A DNA stretch of 44,419 nucleotides, from NCBI GenBank assembly GCA_014860355.1, contig JACZJV010000170.1, positions 1-44,419 on the forward strand. Reading direction: 5' to 3'. Made by a program: the position numbers and the translations under genes. Of the stretch, positions 34,066 to 43,620 are shown piece by piece (the first letter of the stretch is position 1; each line of letters starts with the position of its first letter). This DNA is from Burkholderiales bacterium (GTDB taxonomy: Bacteria; Pseudomonadota; Gammaproteobacteria; Burkholderiales; SG8-39). The notes beneath the pieces are model-generated. The model did not search any database, was not told where the DNA came from, and saw only the letters and a list, made by a program, of their open reading frames with translations.

Positions 34066-34990
34066 GCCGCTTTTCGACAAACTGGAGCGGGAAGACATGG
34101 GACACAAGGGCAGGAAGGCGAAGGGCAAGAGCGAAAAGATGAATGACAGGAAGGGCAGGCAGGCGGCTGCGGCCAGCTCCCCGGCGAAGGACAAGTCCGA
34201 CAAGCTCAGCAAGTCGGGCAAGCTCAAGCGCGAGTATTACGAGAACGAACTCGCAAAGTTGCACGGCGAACTGGTCGCGCTGCAGGACTGGGTCAAGAAG
34301 ACCGGCGCCAAGGTCATCGTGGTGTTCGAGGGCCGCGATGCGGCAGGCAAGGGCGGAACCATCAAGGCGATCACGGAACGGGTCAGCCCGCGCGTGTTTC
34401 GCGTGGAAGCGCTGCCCGCGCCGACCGAGCGCGAGAAGACGCAGCTGTTCATGCAGCGCTACATCACCCGCTTTCCGGCGGGCGGAGAAATCGTCATTTT
34501 CGACCGCAGCTGGTACAACCGCGGGCTGGTGGATCGCGTCATGGGCTTCGCCGAGGAGAAGAACGTGGAGCGTTTTCTCACCCTGGTGCCGTTGATGGAG
34601 AGGTTCATCATCGAGGGCGGCATTACGCTGATCAAGTTCTGGCTCGAAGTCGACATGGACGAGCAGACGCGCCGCTTCGAGGAACGCATCACCGATGCGC
34701 GCAAGACCTGGAAGCTCTCGCCCATGGACCTGGAGGCGCACCGGCGCTGGTACGACTATTCGCGTGCGCGCGATGCCGTATTCGAAGCGACGGACAGCCA
34801 ACACTCGCCCTGGCACGTGCTGCGCTCCAACGACAAGCGCCGTGCGCGGCTCAACTGCATCGCGCAGCTGCTGTCGCTGATTCCATACAAGAAAGCGCCG
34901 CTGCCGAAGGTCGAGCTGCCCAGACGGCAGAAGCCCGATGGTTACAAGGAGCCGGACTACAGGTACCGCTGGGTGAAGGAGCGCTACTGA
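34055..34990 (+). CDS. ppk2: Polyphosphate kinase 2
   Basis: PPK2 uses polyphosphate to phosphorylate nucleotides, or the reverse; 311 aa, cytoplasmic. Walker A is FEGRDAAGKGGT (91-102), Walker B/lid FDRSWYNRGLVDRVMGF (149-165), followed by the family blocks KFWLEVDMDEQTRRF and SPWHVLRSNDKRRARLN, ending in YRYRWVKERY. The first 60 residues are a Lys/Ser/Gly-rich, probably disordered tail. Later starts (for example ATG 34097, MGHKGRK) would shorten it. The overall pattern is class I (GDP/ADP with polyphosphate). The start overlaps the acetyltransferase end, so the gene belongs to the same operon, hinting at a shared task of ATP supply from acetyl-phosphate and polyphosphate. Confidence 0.93.
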   Translation: MRRKPLFDKLEREDMGHKGRKAKGKSEKMNDRKGRQAAAASSPAKDKSDKLSKSGKLKREYYENELAKLHGELVALQDWVKKTGAKVIVVFEGRDAAGKGGTIKAITERVSPRVFRVEALPAPTEREKTQLFMQRYITRFPAGGEIVIFDRSWYNRGLVDRVMGFAEEKNVERFLTLVPLMERFIIEGGITLIKFWLEVDMDEQTRRFEERITDARKTWKLSPMDLEAHRRWYDYSRARDAVFEATDSQHSPWHVLRSNDKRRARLNCIAQLLSLIPYKKAPLPKVELPRRQKPDGYKEPDYRYRWVKERY

Positions 34991-35013
34991 GCCGCTCGCA
35001 ACGATCAGCGACG

Positions 35014-35952
35014 GTGCCGTCCTCGATCGCATCGCGGCGCAGCCTGGCCTGCGCCCTGCTCCTGACGCTCGCCGGGTTTCTGCTCCCTGCGGGCGGCGCG
35101 CAGGCCCAGGAGATGGAGCCCCGCATCTACACCAATCTCCCGGTCGGGATGAATTTCCTGATTGCGGCCTACGGGCGTTCGTCGGGCGGACTCGCCGTCA
35201 ATCCGGCGCTGCCCCTCAAGGACGCGCAACTGAAGATGGATGTCCCGGCCTTCGGCTATGCGCACGCCTTCGACGCCTGGGGCAAGGCCGCCCGGTTCGA
35301 CGCGGTGCTACCCACAGCTTGTCTTTCCGGAACGGCGGAAGTATCGGGCGCCCCGGTTTCGCGCGACGTTTGCGGTGGACTCGATCCCAGCTTTCGCCTA
35401 TCGGTAAATTTCTACGGCGCTCCCGCGCTCACGCTGAAGGAATTCCGCGCCTACAAACAAGACCTGATTGCAGGCGCCAGCCTGATGGTCTCCCCGCCCC
35501 TGGGCCAGTACGATCCGGGCAGGCTGGTCAATCTGGGTACCAATGTCTGGACCATCCGCCCCGACATCGGCGTCTCGAAGGCGCTGGGCTCGATTACGCT
35601 CGAGGCGGGCCTGGCGGCCAGCTTCTTTACCGTCAACCACGATTTTTTCGGAGGCAGGACGCGCGAGCAGGATCCGGTCTACTCGACGCGCGCAAACCTG
35701 ATCTATAGCTTCCGCAACGGTATCTGGGCTTCGCTTAACGGGACCTATTACACCGGCGGGCGTTCCACGGTGAGCGGCGTGGTAAACGACGACCTCATTC
35801 GGTCTTCACGCACCGGGGCGACGCTCGCCTTTCCCATCGACCGCCATCAGTCGGTCAAGCTTTATGCCAGCAGCGGCATATCGGTGCGCACCGGCACCGA
35901 CTTCGACATATTCGGCATAGGCTGGCAGTACCGCTGGGGCGCCGGACTGTAG
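35014..35952 (+). CDS. Outer-membrane transporter-like protein (Phenol_MetA_deg family)
   Basis: A 312-aa exported protein. A signal peptide (RRSLACALLLTLAGFLLPAGGAQAQ) is followed by EMEPRIYTNLPVGMNFL and alternating beta-strand sequence to the end (for example LIYSFRNGIWASLNGTYYTG, IFGIGWQYRW), ending in an aromatic-rich strand as in outer-membrane barrels. This resembles the family named for the meta pathway of phenol degradation, often annotated as transporter; real substrates are mostly unknown. The start is taken as GTG 35014 with a weak ribosome-binding site, 23 bp after ppk2. It ends 11 bp before the end of the convergent carbonic anhydrase gene, and I see no terminator between them. 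Confidence 0.78.
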   Translation: MPSSIASRRSLACALLLTLAGFLLPAGGAQAQEMEPRIYTNLPVGMNFLIAAYGRSSGGLAVNPALPLKDAQLKMDVPAFGYAHAFDAWGKAARFDAVLPTACLSGTAEVSGAPVSRDVCGGLDPSFRLSVNFYGAPALTLKEFRAYKQDLIAGASLMVSPPLGQYDPGRLVNLGTNVWTIRPDIGVSKALGSITLEAGLAASFFTVNHDFFGGRTREQDPVYSTRANLIYSFRNGIWASLNGTYYTGGRSTVSGVVNDDLIRSSRTGATLAFPIDRHQSVKLYASSGISVRTGTDFDIFGIGWQYRWGAGL

Positions 35953-35963
35953 GCAGGTGGACG

Positions 35964-36587
35964 CTATTCGAGGAAACGAACCCGGCCGGTATCGAGTTCG
36001 TATATCGCCCCGACGAGTTTCATCACGCCCTCGGCCATGCGCGCCTTGCCTTCGGGAGACTCCTGCAAGGTGCGCATGGTCCGGCGCACATTGGCTACAA
36101 CTGCGGCGCTGACCAGGGCCTCGGGGGGCAAAGACTCATCCAGGCCGTCCAGCGCGGGAAGGATATCTTCGAGCAGCGCTTCGATCCGGCTCGCCTGTTG
36201 CGCGCCGTGGAACTTGCAGGCGATGGCAGCCTGCACCGCGCCGCAGCCCTCATGCCCCATCACCACGAACAGCGGCGTGCGCAGGTGCGTACCGGCGTAC
36301 TGCAGCGTTCCTATGATGGAAGGACCGAGAACATTTCCCGCCACCCTCACGATGAACAGGTCGCCGAATCCGGCATCGAACACCAGTTCCGGCGGCACGC
36401 GGCTGTCGCTGCACCCGAGTATGGTCGCGTAGGGTTGCTGGCCCTTGGCGAGTTCGGCCAGGATCTGCTGTTGCCGCCGCGGGAAATGCGACTTGCCGCT
36501 GAGAAAGCGCGCGTTGCCGACTTTCAAACGCGCCAGCGCCTCGTCCGCGGTGTACGCGGGCGGCGCATGCCCTTTGCTCCTCACCAT
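35964..36587 (-). CDS. Beta-class carbonic anhydrase
   Basis: Interconverts CO2 and bicarbonate; 207 aa, no signal peptide. The zinc site is complete: Cys59 and the Asp-Arg dyad in ILGCSDSRVPPEL, and His112 and Cys115 in MGHEGCGAV. RVAGNVLGPSIIGTLQYA is a further family block. The start is ATG 36587, whose first bases overlap the TGA of the TAXI gene (ATGGTGA, 7 bases shared); the frame is open much further but within the TAXI coding region. Coupling to a solute-binding protein is unusual and could mean a link to bicarbonate or a carboxylate. Confidence 0.94.
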   Translation of the reverse strand: MVRSKGHAPPAYTADEALARLKVGNARFLSGKSHFPRRQQQILAELAKGQQPYATILGCSDSRVPPELVFDAGFGDLFIVRVAGNVLGPSIIGTLQYAGTHLRTPLFVVMGHEGCGAVQAAIACKFHGAQQASRIEALLEDILPALDGLDESLPPEALVSAAVVANVRRTMRTLQESPEGKARMAEGVMKLVGAIYELDTGRVRFLE

Positions 36588-37927
36588 CTCGTACCGCCCT
36601 GCAGATGATCGCGCACGAAGCGGATATGCCCGCGCAATATGTAGAAATGCTCGGCAAAGGCGAGCGGAATCTTGACGGCATTGACTGCCTTTTCGATGTC
36701 GTCCAGTCGCTGCAGCAGGGATTCCTTCGTCTCGACAGACGGATCCGCGAGCGCGCGGCGCTCGAGCGCGATCAATCCGCCGTACCAGCGGTAGATGCGC
36801 GAGCGGATGCGCCATCTGTATAGCGCAGGCACCACCCGCAATCCCGGCAGCAGCAGAAACACGACCGGCAATACGATGAACAGCGCGCGGTCCACCAGGC
36901 TTGCCAGCCAGAACGGAAGGCTCCGGTACATGAAGCCCTTGCCCGATTTGTAGTAGCGGCGCGCTTCGTCGCTGACTCGGAATTCGTGCTCCAGCGGCGC
37001 CGGAAACTCGCCTGCGCGCTGCATGAGTGTCGCGCCGCCATGCACCTGCTGCGCAGTTTCGATGAGCAGGTCCGAGAGCGCAGGATGGAGTTTCTCGCGC
37101 GCCACGAGTTCGACGGTCGGACCGATCAGCTGAGTGTCCTGGGCGGGTTCGTTCTTCCCCAGATCGAAGGTGCCCATGGGTAGGTTCAACGCGTTGAGGT
37201 AGCGAAACTGCCGCGTATAGGCGTCCGCCTGCTTGAAACTGAACAGCTGGACCCCCGGCGTGCGCAGCAGCATTATCACTGTCGGCAGCGCCGCCGAATC
37301 GCCCATGAGAAACGCGGCATCGGCATTCCCGTCCGCCACGGCCTGCGCCGCCTCGCCGCCGGCAAGATCGAGCAGGGTGGTAAGGCCGCCGGGCTCGATG
37401 CCGTTGGCCTTGAGCAAAGTCAATGCAAGTTCCCTGGTCCCGCTGCCCTCGGGGCCGATCGCAAGCCGCCTGCCGCGCAAGTCGGAGAGCCACTCGAGCG
37501 CCTGCGGTGCGCGATAAAACAGCAGCAGCGGCTGATGAAACACGCTCCCCAGCGAAACCAGCTTGTCCAGCGGCACGCCCGCGGCCACGCCGCCCTGGAC
37601 GAATCCGACATCGACGCGGAACGCAGGATCGGCGAGCCGCCGCAGATTTTCCAGGGAGCCGCTCGACGACAGTATTTCCAGTTTCACGCCGCTGCGCGCA
37701 AGTATGTCGCGGTACTTGTCGGCGGTGATGCGGAACAGGCTATTGTCAGGACCGGCGGTGATGGTGATGTGATTGGGCGGCGCTGGTTCGAGAAACCACA
37801 GCGCGGTCCAGATCGCCGCGAGCGAAAGCAGCAGGACGGGAGCTAGCAACACGGCCAGGTCGCGCATCGAAACGCCCGCGTACCGGTCCCGCCATCGGGG
37901 CAGCAGGGGCTTGTCGTCGGCGCTCAT
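36581..37927 (-). CDS. Membrane-anchored TAXI-family solute-binding protein
   Basis: A 448-aa protein of the TAXI (TRAP-associated extracytoplasmic immunogenic) family. The N-terminus is a membrane anchor (hydrophobic about 22-46, after a charged start MSADDKPLLPRWRD). The periplasmic ligand-binding domain has the family blocks ITITAGPDNSLFRITADKY, SSGSLENLRRL, GFVQGG and RRLAIGPEGSGTRELA. A second membrane helix (about 346-367) and a cytoplasmic tail of some 80 residues follow, which plain TRAP binding proteins lack. No DctQ/DctM permease gene is near, so it may work as a sensor or scaffold, not as part of a transporter. ATG 37927 is chosen because it gives this topology; the frame is open to 37990. 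The end overlaps the carbonic anhydrase start. Confidence 0.88.
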   Translation of the reverse strand: MSADDKPLLPRWRDRYAGVSMRDLAVLLAPVLLLSLAAIWTALWFLEPAPPNHITITAGPDNSLFRITADKYRDILARSGVKLEILSSSGSLENLRRLADPAFRVDVGFVQGGVAAGVPLDKLVSLGSVFHQPLLLFYRAPQALEWLSDLRGRRLAIGPEGSGTRELALTLLKANGIEPGGLTTLLDLAGGEAAQAVADGNADAAFLMGDSAALPTVIMLLRTPGVQLFSFKQADAYTRQFRYLNALNLPMGTFDLGKNEPAQDTQLIGPTVELVAREKLHPALSDLLIETAQQVHGGATLMQRAGEFPAPLEHEFRVSDEARRYYKSGKGFMYRSLPFWLASLVDRALFIVLPVVFLLLPGLRVVPALYRWRIRSRIYRWYGGLIALERRALADPSVETKESLLQRLDDIEKAVNAVKIPLAFAEHFYILRGHIRFVRDHLQGGTRW

Positions 37928-37996
37928 GATATGTCCCGGCTTGCGTAGCTCATCAGTCGATTCGCATCGCGCCCTGGAATGCGGGCGCAACCGACC

Positions 37997-39727
37997 TCAT
38001 GGTTTGCCGCCGCCTGTTTCGCGAGGCGGCGCGCCATCGGTGGCTCCGCGCGCCGGCGCCACAAACCAGCTTTCCTTGGGCACCAGCACCGCCTGATCGG
38101 GCTGCGCCATGAAATGCGGTGACATGATCTGCACGCCGTGCTCGTTGAATTCGTCGATGATATTCTGATGCAGCATGGAATACTGCTGCAGCATGGTCGA
38201 GGCGTCGCGAGAATAGGCGTTGAGCTCGTATTTGACGTAAAAATCCTCCAGCCCTCTTTTCAACACGAAGGGCTTCGGATCCGTCAGCAACCCGGGCGTG
38301 CGTTCCGCCGCGGCTAGCAGCATCGCGTCGACCTGCCGCCACGGCGTGTCGTAGCCTATGGTCACCGACGTGTAGAGTATCACCCCGTCCGCCCGGGCCA
38401 TGGCGCTATAGTTGACGATTTTCGACCCCAGAACCGTCGCATTCGGAATCACCACCTCCTCGCTGTGCACCGTGCGCAGCAGCGTGACCTGCTGCTTGAC
38501 TAGCGTGATGTCGCCTACGTATTCGCCGATCATCACCCGGTCGCCGACGCGGAACGCCTTCTGGTACACCAAGGTGTACCCCGCGAGCACATTGCCGAGC
38601 ATGGTGGACGATCCGATCGAGAACAGCACGCCCACGAAGACGGATATGCCCTTGAACGCATCGGAGCCTGAGCCCGGAATGTAGGGATAGGCCATGACCA
38701 CCGCGAACGCGATCAGGCCGAAGCGCAGGAGCTGGTAGGTCGGTACCGCCCACTCGCGCTCGAACCCGGCCACCCGGATCGTACCGCTGCCGATTCCCAC
38801 AAGAACAAGGTGCAGCCACAGCAGCAGGTAGCGCACGATGATGAACAGGATGGCGATGAACGCCAGGCCGGGGATGGACTCGGCGACAGCCTGACCCATG
38901 ATGCGCAGCGGATCGAGCACCAGGTTCAGGAGCCAGCGCGATGCGTGCCGCGTCCAGGGAAAGCGCGACAGCGCAAAATCCACATAGGCGTAGGCGGCGA
39001 TCACCAGTGCCAGCCACCAAAGTCCGCGTATGCCGCGTTCGACCACTCTCCAGAACTGGTCAGCTCCGAGCATCCCGAAGGACTTGGACTGAATATCGGC
39101 CAAACGGGGCTGAAAGCGCGCCCTGAGGGTATTGGTGGTGTACGCCAGCGACCAGCGCAGTGCCCAAAGGGCCAGCACCAGGATTGCCGTCATCGCAGCG
39201 GTATAGAGCCCGCTGCGCGTCAAATACGCGGCAGTACGCTCCTCGCGATGGGCGCGCACGGCATCCCCGATCTGCTTCGCGTAGGCGACTGCAAGGACCT
39301 TGCGCGGCAGGCCTTCGAGCTGCGCGTCGGCGTCCACGAGAGCGAGCACGCGGTTCTCGCCGACAACAAATTCGGTTGCATCCTCCACTTCCCGCAGCCG
39401 CAACTGCTCGACCGAAAAGCCTGGGTCTTCGGCGAGCTTGCCGATGCGCTCGGAGATTTCCCGCGCGCGCTTCTCGGCAGGATAGAGCGTAAGACCCGCC
39501 ACGCGGAACAGATCCCTGCCATCGACCGTCACCGGCGCGGCGCGCAGAGAATCCGTCGCATTCCCCGTCGGGCTCGTTGCGGCAGGCCCCGCCTGCGCGT
39601 ACGCCGTCGCCGCAGCGCCTAAGAACAGCGCTGCCGCCCACGCCGCAATCAAGCGGCATCGGGTTCGCCGCAGTGCGCGCGCCGCACCCCGGCGCATCGA
39701 CTCATGCATGACATTCGTCCCTTCCAT
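37997..39727 (-). CDS. MscS-family mechanosensitive channel
   Basis: A 576-aa inner-membrane channel that releases solutes on hypo-osmotic shock. A signal peptide (about 24-46, ending AYAQA) leads to a periplasmic, charged region (50-165). Membrane helices lie at about 175-195, 234-252, 283-310 and 333-350, with the pore-lining helix at 360-385 (SIGSSTMLGNVLAGYTLVYQ). The beta domain (392-440: FRVGDRVMIGEYVGDI, EEVVIPNATVLGSKIVNYS) and the C-terminal alpha/beta domain with the conserved SRDASTMLQQYSMLHQNI follow. Start codons at 39727 and 39709 are both possible. It ends 69 bp before the start of the TAXI gene. Confidence 0.92.
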   Translation of the reverse strand: MEGTNVMHESMRRGAARALRRTRCRLIAAWAAALFLGAAATAYAQAGPAATSPTGNATDSLRAAPVTVDGRDLFRVAGLTLYPAEKRAREISERIGKLAEDPGFSVEQLRLREVEDATEFVVGENRVLALVDADAQLEGLPRKVLAVAYAKQIGDAVRAHREERTAAYLTRSGLYTAAMTAILVLALWALRWSLAYTTNTLRARFQPRLADIQSKSFGMLGADQFWRVVERGIRGLWWLALVIAAYAYVDFALSRFPWTRHASRWLLNLVLDPLRIMGQAVAESIPGLAFIAILFIIVRYLLLWLHLVLVGIGSGTIRVAGFEREWAVPTYQLLRFGLIAFAVVMAYPYIPGSGSDAFKGISVFVGVLFSIGSSTMLGNVLAGYTLVYQKAFRVGDRVMIGEYVGDITLVKQQVTLLRTVHSEEVVIPNATVLGSKIVNYSAMARADGVILYTSVTIGYDTPWRQVDAMLLAAAERTPGLLTDPKPFVLKRGLEDFYVKYELNAYSRDASTMLQQYSMLHQNIIDEFNEHGVQIMSPHFMAQPDQAVLVPKESWFVAPARGATDGAPPRETGGGKP

Positions 39728-39828
39728 AGTTCAATCCACAACGACCTTGCATTTCAGCCCCTCCTGCCCCGGAGCCCGAAGACCAGTCCGGGCGCCGCCA
39801 CCGGCAGCAGCAATTCTGAACCAATTTC

Positions 39829-42800
39829 CTATTTCGCGAGGCGCTCATAGGCTGCGATGCAGTCCGGTCGGCCATCCTCAGCAAGCTGGCCGGACGTAGC
39901 GGCATCGAACAGGAAGGCGTAAGCAAAATAGTAATAACGCGCCGCCGTCACCGCCAGCCCGCCGGTGAGCAGCGAAATCCTGGGCTGCGCAAACGTGCCG
40001 CTGATTACCAGCGGCAGCCGCTTGGTGAACATTTCGGGACGCTTGGATTTCGGCGCAATCTGGCCCTGCAGATTTTCATTCACGAAATCGATATCGAGCT
40101 CGCCGGCAGCGCGTACCCGTGTGCTGTCCAGCATCAGAGCCGTGCTTTTCGCCCGGCCTTGCTCAATTTGGAAAGTCGCCACCGCGCAGTTCAGCTTCGA
40201 ACCCTGATCCGAATCCAGGTTGCGGCCGACGTTGCGCAGCAGGCCGCCGCCCAGCTTGTCCAGCCAGGCCGAGGACAGCCCGCTCGGGAAGATGATCACG
40301 CCCGCCGAGCCGTCCACTGTAGCTGCGATACTGTCCAGCGCCCCGCGTCCGGAAAGCTCCAGCCTCAAGCTCAGCTCGCCCTCGCCCGAGTGCTTGGGAT
40401 CGATCTTCTTGATCACCTCCCCATAGCGCAAGCGCTCGATCGTTGTCGCAAGCCGATAGCTCGTTTCCGCGCCTGACATGTCTGCCTCGAGTTCGGCATC
40501 GAGTGAGCCGGCCAGGGGTCCAAGGAATTTGAGCGGCGCCAATCGCAGTCGCCCCGAATCGAGCTGCGCGAGGACGTCTGCCTGCCCGACCTCTTTCCCG
40601 CCTGCGCTGATGCGCGGCAGCGCCAGGCGCAGGCGCGCATCGAAACCGCGCAGGCTGTCGCGCAGCGCATCCAGCAGCGCCTGCGCATGCGCTACGCTTT
40701 TCGCGGATGGTTGCACGCTGGGCCTGCGTTTGACCTTCGGCGGGTGCGCAGGCTCTGCCCCCTCGACACCCAGGTCCTCCAGGCGCAGCAGTGCACCCTT
40801 CAGGTCGATATCGAATGCCGGCCGGTTTCCCGCATATCGGCTCGCCACCTGACCCGCTATGCGGCTCTCGCCCAGCGCCAGCTTGATGTCGGCAGCTACG
40901 CCGGTATCCGATTTGCGCCTGACCGCCTCCAGGACGAAGGGCCCGACCGGCGGCAGATCGGAATTGAACAGCGCGTTTGCCGCATCCAGACTATCGGCGC
41001 TGATGCGCGCCTCCAGCGCGGCTGCTCGCATCGCACCGCCCACAGGAATTTCGCCCTTCGCTGCGAGGTCCAGACCCGCGACGCGTCCGGACAGGGAGAA
41101 CGGGCGTGGCGCGTCAGCGGCTGGAAGCCAGCTTGCCAGAGGCCCGCTGTCTGCCTCGATGGAAAGTGGCTGGTCCGCGAACGTTCCGGACATTTTCAGC
41201 CTGGTCGGACTGCCAGGTGCAGCCGCCAGCTCCGCGTCGGATACGTTTAGCTCAAACTTGGGATCTTTGCCGCTGCGCTCGATCGCCGTGTAGACATCAC
41301 GCAGCTCGATGCGCAATTCGGCGCTGCCGGCCAGCTCGCGCAGCCGGTTGCCCCTCGCCTGCGCGCCCAGCTTGACGCTGCCGACCTTGATGCGCACGCC
41401 ACCCTCGGCTGCGTCCCGGTCGGCAATGAATCTATCCACTCCGGCTGCCTCGATGGTGGCGGAAACCTGCGCGGCTTCCTGGCGCAGGTCGGCGGCGAGG
41501 CTACCCCGGATTGCCGCGCCGTCCACCTCCAGCGCAAACGGCATGTGCTCGAGCCGGCCAGCGCGCGTTTGCGCATTGAGCTCGACCTTCGCGATTTCAC
41601 CCCTGGGCGTCGCGACACGCGCCGCCTGCAATGCGAGCTCGGCATCGGGTAGCGCGATGCTGCCGGGCAGCCACTGCCGTTCCCAGATGTCAGCGCCTCC
41701 TCCCTCCGAAGCGTATGCCCTGAGGTCGAGCAGCTCGAACGTCGCCTGCGCGGCGAGCGGCCGCGCCGCGAACGGCAGGCTGCCGCTGACTTTCATTGCT
41801 CCCTGCGTCTTGCCCAGGCGCAGCGAGGCGAGGTCGACGCGCCACGCAGCTGGTTCGAGTTCGATGCGGCCGCGCACATCCAGCGGCAGTTTCGCGATGG
41901 CGCGCGGCACCAGGGATCCCAGAGCGTCGGACGCAGCCGTGACATCGAGTTGCGCCAGAGGCTTGCCCTCGCGCAGCGCTACCCTGCCCGTGGATTTCAG
42001 GCGCATGGCGCCGTAGGCACCCGATGCGTTCAACTGCCAGGGTTCGCCCCGAAGCAGGCGCTGCGCGTCGGCGCCTTCGACGCGCGCATCGAAGCGCTCG
42101 CCCAGGGCGGTACCCGCAGCCGCCATGCGCAGGGTGTCGTGCGCCTGCCAGTCGGCGCGCAGCGTATCCAGGTTGATCGCGAACACCTTTGCGTTGTCGC
42201 GCGGCAAGGAAAGCGCCACATTGCGCGCCTCGATGCTGGCACGTACGCCTTTGTCCAGATCCACCCCGAGCCGGCCACGCGCGGACAGCTGCGCATCGAT
42301 GCGGCCGGCCGTGGCGGAGATTGCCTTCTTCTGCTGCAGCGCGATCGCGCCAGTCGCTGCGTTCGCGGCGAAGGACAACACGTCGTCGCGCACATCGGCA
42401 TCGAATGTTCCCTTGATCCGCGTCTTGTCCCAGCGCGCGCCGAAGGACCCCCGCCCTTTGCCCGCGTCCCAGCTGCCATCGATCAGCGCCGCGTCGAGCA
42501 CCGCGCGTCCGGCCGCGACCTGGCCGACGTCAACCACCAGGCTGCCGGCGCTCGCGCGCACGCTGGCGATGATCTGCCGCTGCAGGCGCCCCGGATGCAG
42601 GCGCTCGACATCTATCGAATCCTGCAGCCAGCGCTGCAGCGCCACAGTGTCCAGCCTGTCGGTGCGCGCGCGCGCCTCAAGACGGGGCAGCGGCTGCGAC
42701 CAGTCGTAGGAGAATTCGCCGCTGACCGCACCCGGGCTAAGCCGCGCTTCGTCCAGGCGCAACTTCACTCTGTTTGCATCCGCGAGTACATGCGCCCGCA

Positions 42801-43620
42801 CCGAGAGGGGACCAAAGTCCTTGAACGGCGCGCCTGATGGGCGTACGTGCGCTACGAATTGCGGTGAATCGAACACGACGTCGGCGTCTGCCGAGTACGG
42901 AGACAACAACAATTTTCCCTCCGCACTCAGTTTGCCGCCGGCTGATTCCGCCACAAGCTTGAACGGCACGGGCGCAGATGTATCGAGCAGCGACTTCAGC
43001 CTCGGCCCGCTCAAATCGAGTTGCCATGCTACGCCCGCAATCGCGCCGGCTGCGGCGATCTGCAGCGCTTCGCCCCCCGACGCGCTCAGGGTAAGGGTAC
43101 GCAATTGCACCTTACCGGACATCGCCTTGCAGTCGGGGCCGGTAGCCAGAGCGGCAAGCTCGATGCGCAGCGTGTCGATGCCAGTCAGGCGCCATGCGGA
43201 ACCTGGCTGCGCGGACGACGAACTGCGTTCGGCCCGCGGCGCGCCGGTAGCGGTAGAGACGCACAGTTTCGCGCCGGTGACCGTCGCCTCCGACAGCCGG
43301 ATTTCGCGCGACAGCAGCGCCGACCAGGGCAGGCGCACGCGCACGAGCTCCAGGTCGGCGGAAAGCCGTTTGTCCTTCAACCCGCGCGCGAAGTGCAGGC
43401 CGCCGACCTCGACGCCGGGACGCCCGCCGCTGATCAGCCACAGCGGACCGGTGATGCGCACCTCGGCGCCTAGCGCCTTCGATACCGCCGCGGCGATGGT
43501 TACGCGCTGGACATCGAGCGGCAGCCTGAACTCGACCGCGAGCAGCAGCGCAGCCGCCGCAACCACGACCACGCCTAGCGTCAGGACGGTGGCAATGAGC
43601 CGGCGAAGGAGGAAGCGCAT
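39829..43620 (-). CDS. AsmA-family inner-membrane-anchored envelope protein
   Basis: A 1263-aa protein with one N-terminal membrane helix (about 8-28, after MRFLLRR) and a very long periplasmic part built of repeating beta-strand pairs, as in the AsmA/YhdP/TamB group of bridge proteins thought to carry phospholipids between the membranes. The AsmA core is recognisable near the N-terminus (ITGPLWLISGGRPGVEVGGL) and in the C-terminal AsmA_2-like domain (RLRYGEVIKKIDPKHSGEG, GALDSIAATVDGSAGVIIF, FVNENLQGQIAPKSKRPEMF, LPLVISGTFAQPRISL). The C-terminus has two Cys (LNCAV, PDCIAAYERL). It lies 101 bp before mscS-like. The family is clear; the exact member is not. Confidence 0.88.
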   Translation of the reverse strand: MRFLLRRLIATVLTLGVVVVAAAALLLAVEFRLPLDVQRVTIAAAVSKALGAEVRITGPLWLISGGRPGVEVGGLHFARGLKDKRLSADLELVRVRLPWSALLSREIRLSEATVTGAKLCVSTATGAPRAERSSSSAQPGSAWRLTGIDTLRIELAALATGPDCKAMSGKVQLRTLTLSASGGEALQIAAAGAIAGVAWQLDLSGPRLKSLLDTSAPVPFKLVAESAGGKLSAEGKLLLSPYSADADVVFDSPQFVAHVRPSGAPFKDFGPLSVRAHVLADANRVKLRLDEARLSPGAVSGEFSYDWSQPLPRLEARARTDRLDTVALQRWLQDSIDVERLHPGRLQRQIIASVRASAGSLVVDVGQVAAGRAVLDAALIDGSWDAGKGRGSFGARWDKTRIKGTFDADVRDDVLSFAANAATGAIALQQKKAISATAGRIDAQLSARGRLGVDLDKGVRASIEARNVALSLPRDNAKVFAINLDTLRADWQAHDTLRMAAAGTALGERFDARVEGADAQRLLRGEPWQLNASGAYGAMRLKSTGRVALREGKPLAQLDVTAASDALGSLVPRAIAKLPLDVRGRIELEPAAWRVDLASLRLGKTQGAMKVSGSLPFAARPLAAQATFELLDLRAYASEGGGADIWERQWLPGSIALPDAELALQAARVATPRGEIAKVELNAQTRAGRLEHMPFALEVDGAAIRGSLAADLRQEAAQVSATIEAAGVDRFIADRDAAEGGVRIKVGSVKLGAQARGNRLRELAGSAELRIELRDVYTAIERSGKDPKFELNVSDAELAAAPGSPTRLKMSGTFADQPLSIEADSGPLASWLPAADAPRPFSLSGRVAGLDLAAKGEIPVGGAMRAAALEARISADSLDAANALFNSDLPPVGPFVLEAVRRKSDTGVAADIKLALGESRIAGQVASRYAGNRPAFDIDLKGALLRLEDLGVEGAEPAHPPKVKRRPSVQPSAKSVAHAQALLDALRDSLRGFDARLRLALPRISAGGKEVGQADVLAQLDSGRLRLAPLKFLGPLAGSLDAELEADMSGAETSYRLATTIERLRYGEVIKKIDPKHSGEGELSLRLELSGRGALDSIAATVDGSAGVIIFPSGLSSAWLDKLGGGLLRNVGRNLDSDQGSKLNCAVATFQIEQGRAKSTALMLDSTRVRAAGELDIDFVNENLQGQIAPKSKRPEMFTKRLPLVISGTFAQPRISLLTGGLAVTAARYYYFAYAFLFDAATSGQLAEDGRPDCIAAYERLAK

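Noticed and set aside
36588-37493. A possible 300-residue N-terminal extension of the carbonic anhydrase
   Set aside because: It is the shifted frame of the TAXI gene; the ATG at 36587 gives a normal 207-residue carbonic anhydrase.
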